In this document: piece after piece, positions 61,425-64,000 of the stretch
How positions within the stretch are numbered: the first letter of the stretch is position 1
Layout of the letters: the number at the start of each line of letters is the position of its first letter
Assembly: GCF_014203425.1 (NCBI RefSeq)
Contig: NZ_JACHJC010000001.1
Location: 6,217,501-6,281,500 of the forward strand
Reading direction: 5' to 3'
DNA: 64,000 bases
Source of the DNA: Micromonospora echinospora
GTDB lineage: Bacteria > Actinomycetota > Actinomycetes > Mycobacteriales > Micromonosporaceae
Made by a program: the position numbers and the translations under genes
The notes under the pieces: model-generated
The model's database searches: none
Told to the model about the DNA's origin: nothing
What the model saw: only the letters and a program-made list of their open reading frames with translations

Positions 61425-62675
61425 TCAGGCCGGGGTGTGGGGGGTCAGGGCGTGCACGACGTCGCCGACCACGACGATCGCGGGCGGGCGCAGCGCGGCG
61501 GCCTCGACGTCGGCGGCGACAGTGGCGAGCGTGCAGCGCAGCGTCCGCTGGCCCGCTGTGGTGCCCTCCTGGATCACCGCGGCCGGGGTGTCCGCCGGCT
61601 TGCCGTGCGCGATCAGGGTCGCGGCGATCGCGGCGAGGTTCTTCAGCCCCATCAGGATCACGAGCGTGCCGCGCAGCCCGGCCAGCGCCTCCCAGCGCAC
61701 CAGCGACGCGGGCGAGTCGGGCGCGACGTGCCCGGAGACCACTGTGAACTCGTGCGCCACTCCCCGGTGGGTCACCGGGACGCCCGCCACCTCGGGCACC
61801 GCGACCGCGCTCGTCACCCCGGGCACCACTGTCACCGGCACGCCCGCCTCGGCGCAGGCGAGCAGCTCCTCGCCGCCTCGGCCGAAGACGTACGGGTCGC
61901 CGCCCTTGAGCCGCACCACCAACTTGCCGGCCCGCGCCCGGTCCACCAGGATCCGGTTGATCTCCTCCTGGGCGCGCGACGGCCCGTACGGGATCTTGGA
62001 CGCGTCGACCAGCTCGACGTCGGGGCGCAGCTCGTCCAGGAGCAGTCCGGGCACGAGCCGGTCGGCGACGACCACCTCGGCCTCGGTGAGCAGCCGCCAT
62101 CCCTTCACGGTGATCAGCTCCGGGTCACCCGGCCCGGCGCCGACCAGCGCGACTCGCCCGCCGGTGTTAACAGGGGGCCCTTCCTCTACCTGAGGCGTTA
62201 ACGGGGGGCCCTTCCTTGCGAGCAGCTCGCGGACGGCGTCGCGGACGGCCATCGCGCGCCGAGGGTCGCCGCCGCCGAGGACCGCCACCGTGACCGGGCC
62301 GTGCCGGGTCACCGCCGGGGTCCACGCGCTCGCCGCCGACCTGTCGTCGGCGCGGACGCAGAAGATCCGCCGCTCGGCCGCGGCGGCGCTGACCGCCGCG
62401 GCGGCGGCCCGGTCGTCCACAGCCACCTGGACCAGCCAGGCGCCGTCCAGGTCGCCGGGGGCGAACCGGCGCGGCTCCCAGTGCAGCCGCCCGGCGTCGA
62501 CGTGCGCGCGCAGCGCCGGGGTCAGCTCGGGCGACACCAGCAGGACGTCCGCGCCGGCGTCGAGCAGCGCCGGCACCCGCCGGGTGGCGACCGCTCCCCC
62601 GCCCACGACGACCACGCGCCGCCCGTCCAGCCGCAACCCCAGGGGGTACGGGCTGGGCGACGTCGGTCCGGTCAC
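61425..62675 (-). CDS. cobA: Uroporphyrinogen-III C-methyltransferase with siroheme-synthase N-domain
   Basis: A 416-residue fusion. Residues 1-150 are a precorrin-2 dehydrogenase/ferrochelatase-type NAD domain (RRVVVVGGGAVATRRVPALL). From about 173 onward is the SAM methyltransferase (GRVALVGAGPGDPELITVKG, VVRLKGGDPYVFGRGGEE, VVPGVTSAVAVPEVAGVPVT). It makes precorrin-2 for siroheme and cobalamin. Residues near 153-171 (RKGPPLTPQVEEGPPVNTG) are encoded by a copy of the two-unit GGGCCC repeat and form the linker. GTG 62675 overlaps the cobT stop by GTGA. The dimerisation domain of full CysG is shortened. Confidence 0.93.
   Translation of the reverse strand: MTGPTSPSPYPLGLRLDGRRVVVVGGGAVATRRVPALLDAGADVLLVSPELTPALRAHVDAGRLHWEPRRFAPGDLDGAWLVQVAVDDRAAAAAVSAAAAERRIFCVRADDRSAASAWTPAVTRHGPVTVAVLGGGDPRRAMAVRDAVRELLARKGPPLTPQVEEGPPVNTGGRVALVGAGPGDPELITVKGWRLLTEAEVVVADRLVPGLLLDELRPDVELVDASKIPYGPSRAQEEINRILVDRARAGKLVVRLKGGDPYVFGRGGEELLACAEAGVPVTVVPGVTSAVAVPEVAGVPVTHRGVAHEFTVVSGHVAPDSPASLVRWEALAGLRGTLVILMGLKNLAAIAATLIAHGKPADTPAAVIQEGTTAGQRTLRCTLATVAADVEAAALRPPAIVVVGDVVHALTPHTPA
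62164..62217 (+). repeat. Two-unit GGGCCC repeat, copy C, inside cobA
   Basis: GTGTTAACAGGGGGCCCTTC starts this copy; it aligns without gaps to copy B (27361) at about 48 of 54 positions. It lies wholly inside the cobA coding sequence (opposite strand) in an open phase and provides the linker between the two enzyme domains. Confidence 0.9.
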
Positions 62676-63745
62676 TTCTCCGCCACCCCGGCGGAGTCGA
62701 ACGTGGCGACCTCGTGCAGTACCCGTACCGCGCCGGTGACGACCGGCAGGGCCAGCAGCGCCCCGGTGCCCTCGCCGAGCCGGAGCCCCAGGTCGATCAA
62801 CGGCTCCAGGCCGAGGTGCCGCAGCGCCGCCGTGGCGCCCGGCTCGGCGCTGCGGTGCCCGGCGACCATGGCGCCCACCGCATCCGGCGCGAACGCGGCG
62901 GCGGCGAGCGCGGCGCTCACCGCGATCACGCCGTCGAGCAGCACCGGCACCCGGCGGGCGGCGGCGCCCAGGATCAGGCCGGTCAGCGCGGCGTGCTCCA
63001 GGCCGCCGACCGCCGCGAGGACGCCCAGCGGGTCGGCCGGGTCGGGCTGGTGCCGGGCCAGCGCGGCGCGCACCACCGCCACCTTGCGGGTGTACGTCTC
63101 GTCGTCGACCCCGGTGCCCCGGCCGGTGGCCGCCTCGGCGTCCACGCCGGAGAACGCGGCGATGAGCGTGGCCGACGGGGTGGTGTTGCCGATGCCCATG
63201 TCGCCGGTGAGCAGGATGCCCGCCCCGGCGTCGATCAGCTCGCCCGCGACCCGGATGCCGGTCTCGAGCGCCGCGCGGGCCTCGTCCCGGGTCAGCGCGG
63301 CGGTGACCGTCATGTCCCGGGTGCCGGCGCGGACGTTCGCGGCCACCAGACGCGGCCCGGCCGGATCGGCGGATTCGGCGCCAGGGACCGGGGTGGCCAC
63401 GCCGACGTCCACCACCGTGACCGAGGCGCCGGCCTGCCGGGCGAACGCGTTGACCACCGCGCCGCCGGCCAGGAAGTTGGCGATCATCTGGGCGGTGACC
63501 TCCTGCGGCCACGGGGTCACGCCCTGGGCGTGCACGCCGTGGTCACCGGCGAAGATCGCCACCGCGGCCGGCTCGGGCAGCGGCGGCGGGCAGGCGCCGG
63601 CCAGCCCGGCGAGGCGTACCGAGAGCGGCTCCAGGGCGCCGAGCGAGCCGGCGGGCTTGGTCAGCCGGCCCTGCAACTCGCGCGCCGCCGCCATGGCGGC
63701 CTCGTCCAGCGACCGGATCGCCGCGACTGTGGACTCCAGCATCAT
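62672..63745 (-). CDS. cobT: Nicotinate-nucleotide--dimethylbenzimidazole phosphoribosyltransferase
   Basis: A 357-residue CobT that makes alpha-ribazole phosphate for the lower ligand of cobalamin. It shows GRLTKPAGSLGALEPLSVRL, FAGDHGVHAQGVTPWPQEVT, LLTGDMGIGNTTPSATLIAA and the catalytic Glu in GLRLGEGTGALLALP. ATG 63745 or 63742 starts it, overlapping the upstream cobC stop by ATGA. It overlaps cobA by GTGA, so three genes form one operon. Confidence 0.95.
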   Translation of the reverse strand: MMLESTVAAIRSLDEAAMAAARELQGRLTKPAGSLGALEPLSVRLAGLAGACPPPLPEPAAVAIFAGDHGVHAQGVTPWPQEVTAQMIANFLAGGAVVNAFARQAGASVTVVDVGVATPVPGAESADPAGPRLVAANVRAGTRDMTVTAALTRDEARAALETGIRVAGELIDAGAGILLTGDMGIGNTTPSATLIAAFSGVDAEAATGRGTGVDDETYTRKVAVVRAALARHQPDPADPLGVLAAVGGLEHAALTGLILGAAARRVPVLLDGVIAVSAALAAAAFAPDAVGAMVAGHRSAEPGATAALRHLGLEPLIDLGLRLGEGTGALLALPVVTGAVRVLHEVATFDSAGVAEK

Positions 63746-64000
63746 GCCTCCAGGATCCCTGCCAGCGTCCTGATGAACGCGTCCGTGGTGCCCGGGTCGC
63801 GTACCGCGATCCGGAGCCAGTCCGGGCCGAGCCCGGGGAACGTGTCGCCCCGGCGTACCGCCCAGCCGAGCGCGCGCAGCCGCTCCCGCACCTCGGCGGC
63901 GCCGGCGAGGTGGATCAGCACGAAGGCGCTGGCCGGGCGCCCCGCCACGCGTACCCCCGGCAGGCCGGACAGGCGGGCCACCAGGTGGTCGCGGTCGGCG
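63742..64000 (-). CDS. cobC: C-terminal part of a CobC/CobD-type aminotransferase (partial)
   Basis: The last 86 or so residues of a fold-type I PLP enzyme are visible: LPGVRVAGRPASAFVLIHLA, LRALGWAVRRGDTFPGLGPD, then WLRIAVRDPGTTDAFIRTLA. This matches the C-terminal domain of L-threonine-O-3-phosphate decarboxylase and related Rv2231c-type proteins found in cobalamin clusters. The 5' part lies beyond the window. It overlaps cobT by ATGA, so it is the upstream gene of the operon. Confidence 0.8.
   Translation of the reverse strand, partial: ADRDHLVARLSGLPGVRVAGRPASAFVLIHLAGAAEVRERLRALGWAVRRGDTFPGLGPDWLRIAVRDPGTTDAFIRTLAGILEA

Overview
The window is very GC-rich (about 72 percent by eye) and uses GTG starts, GTGA/ATGA stop-start overlaps and leaderless starts freely. 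It carries an actinobacterial ClpP1/ClpP2 pair, a mycothiol-type Rv2466c homologue, an Eis acetyltransferase, GlbO and an actinobacterial EttA. Together with two families of short dispersed repeats that I associate with Micromonospora and its relatives, this points to a Micromonosporaceae actinomycete. The genus is an inference.

Backbone. From recall of the Mycobacterium tuberculosis map (Rv2457c-Rv2477c), the window follows a conserved order: clpX-clpP2-clpP1-tig (2.4-6.8 kb), rpiB / Rv2466c-like / pepN / DUF5130 / ctaJ-like (25.0-31.7 kb), HNH endonuclease (47.2-47.8 kb), glbO (52.3 kb), then Rv2474c-like, Rv2475c-like thioesterase and ettA (53.4-56.2 kb). Accessory DNA interrupts this order. 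Block 1 (7.3-25.0 kb, just after tRNA-Pro and tRNA-Gly) holds a methyltransferase, an IS5-family element with a programmed -1 frameshift, a SUKH protein, a deaminase/questin-oxidase pair, an Hsp70-propeller receptor-like protein, a secreted M14 carboxypeptidase, a propionyl-CoA synthetase and eis. Block 2 (31.7-47.2 kb) holds an amidase, a frameshifted cutinase and a large tryptophan catabolic operon. Smaller inserts follow.

The tryptophan/kynurenine operon (45151 down to 34342) encodes TDO, kynureninase, KMO, aminomuconate semialdehyde dehydrogenase, oxopentenoate hydratase, acylating acetaldehyde dehydrogenase, hydroxyoxovalerate aldolase, oxalocrotonate decarboxylase, RidA-type aminomuconate deaminase, 3-hydroxyanthranilate dioxygenase and ACMS decarboxylase. 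This is a meta-cleavage route from tryptophan to pyruvate and acetyl-CoA, divergent from an Lrp/AsnC regulator. Only an arylformamidase is not seen.

The most unusual signals are small translatable repeats placed in or between genes. A roughly 53-bp repeat encoding a SARSEP-like peptide occurs four times in the kynurenine operon. Three copies begin exactly at the GTGA of an upstream stop codon, and one is inserted in frame inside kynureninase. A second repeat with two 31-nt half units flanks a small gene as inverted copies near 27 kb and also forms the interdomain linker of the siroheme/cobalamin methyltransferase CobA near 62.2 kb. A perfect 20-bp tandem duplication throws a secreted cutinase/PET-hydrolase homologue out of frame.

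The right end carries a PIN toxin-antitoxin pair, otsA with an OtsB-GH15 fusion (trehalose metabolism), and cobA-cobT-cobC (cobalamin synthesis), the last running off the window.
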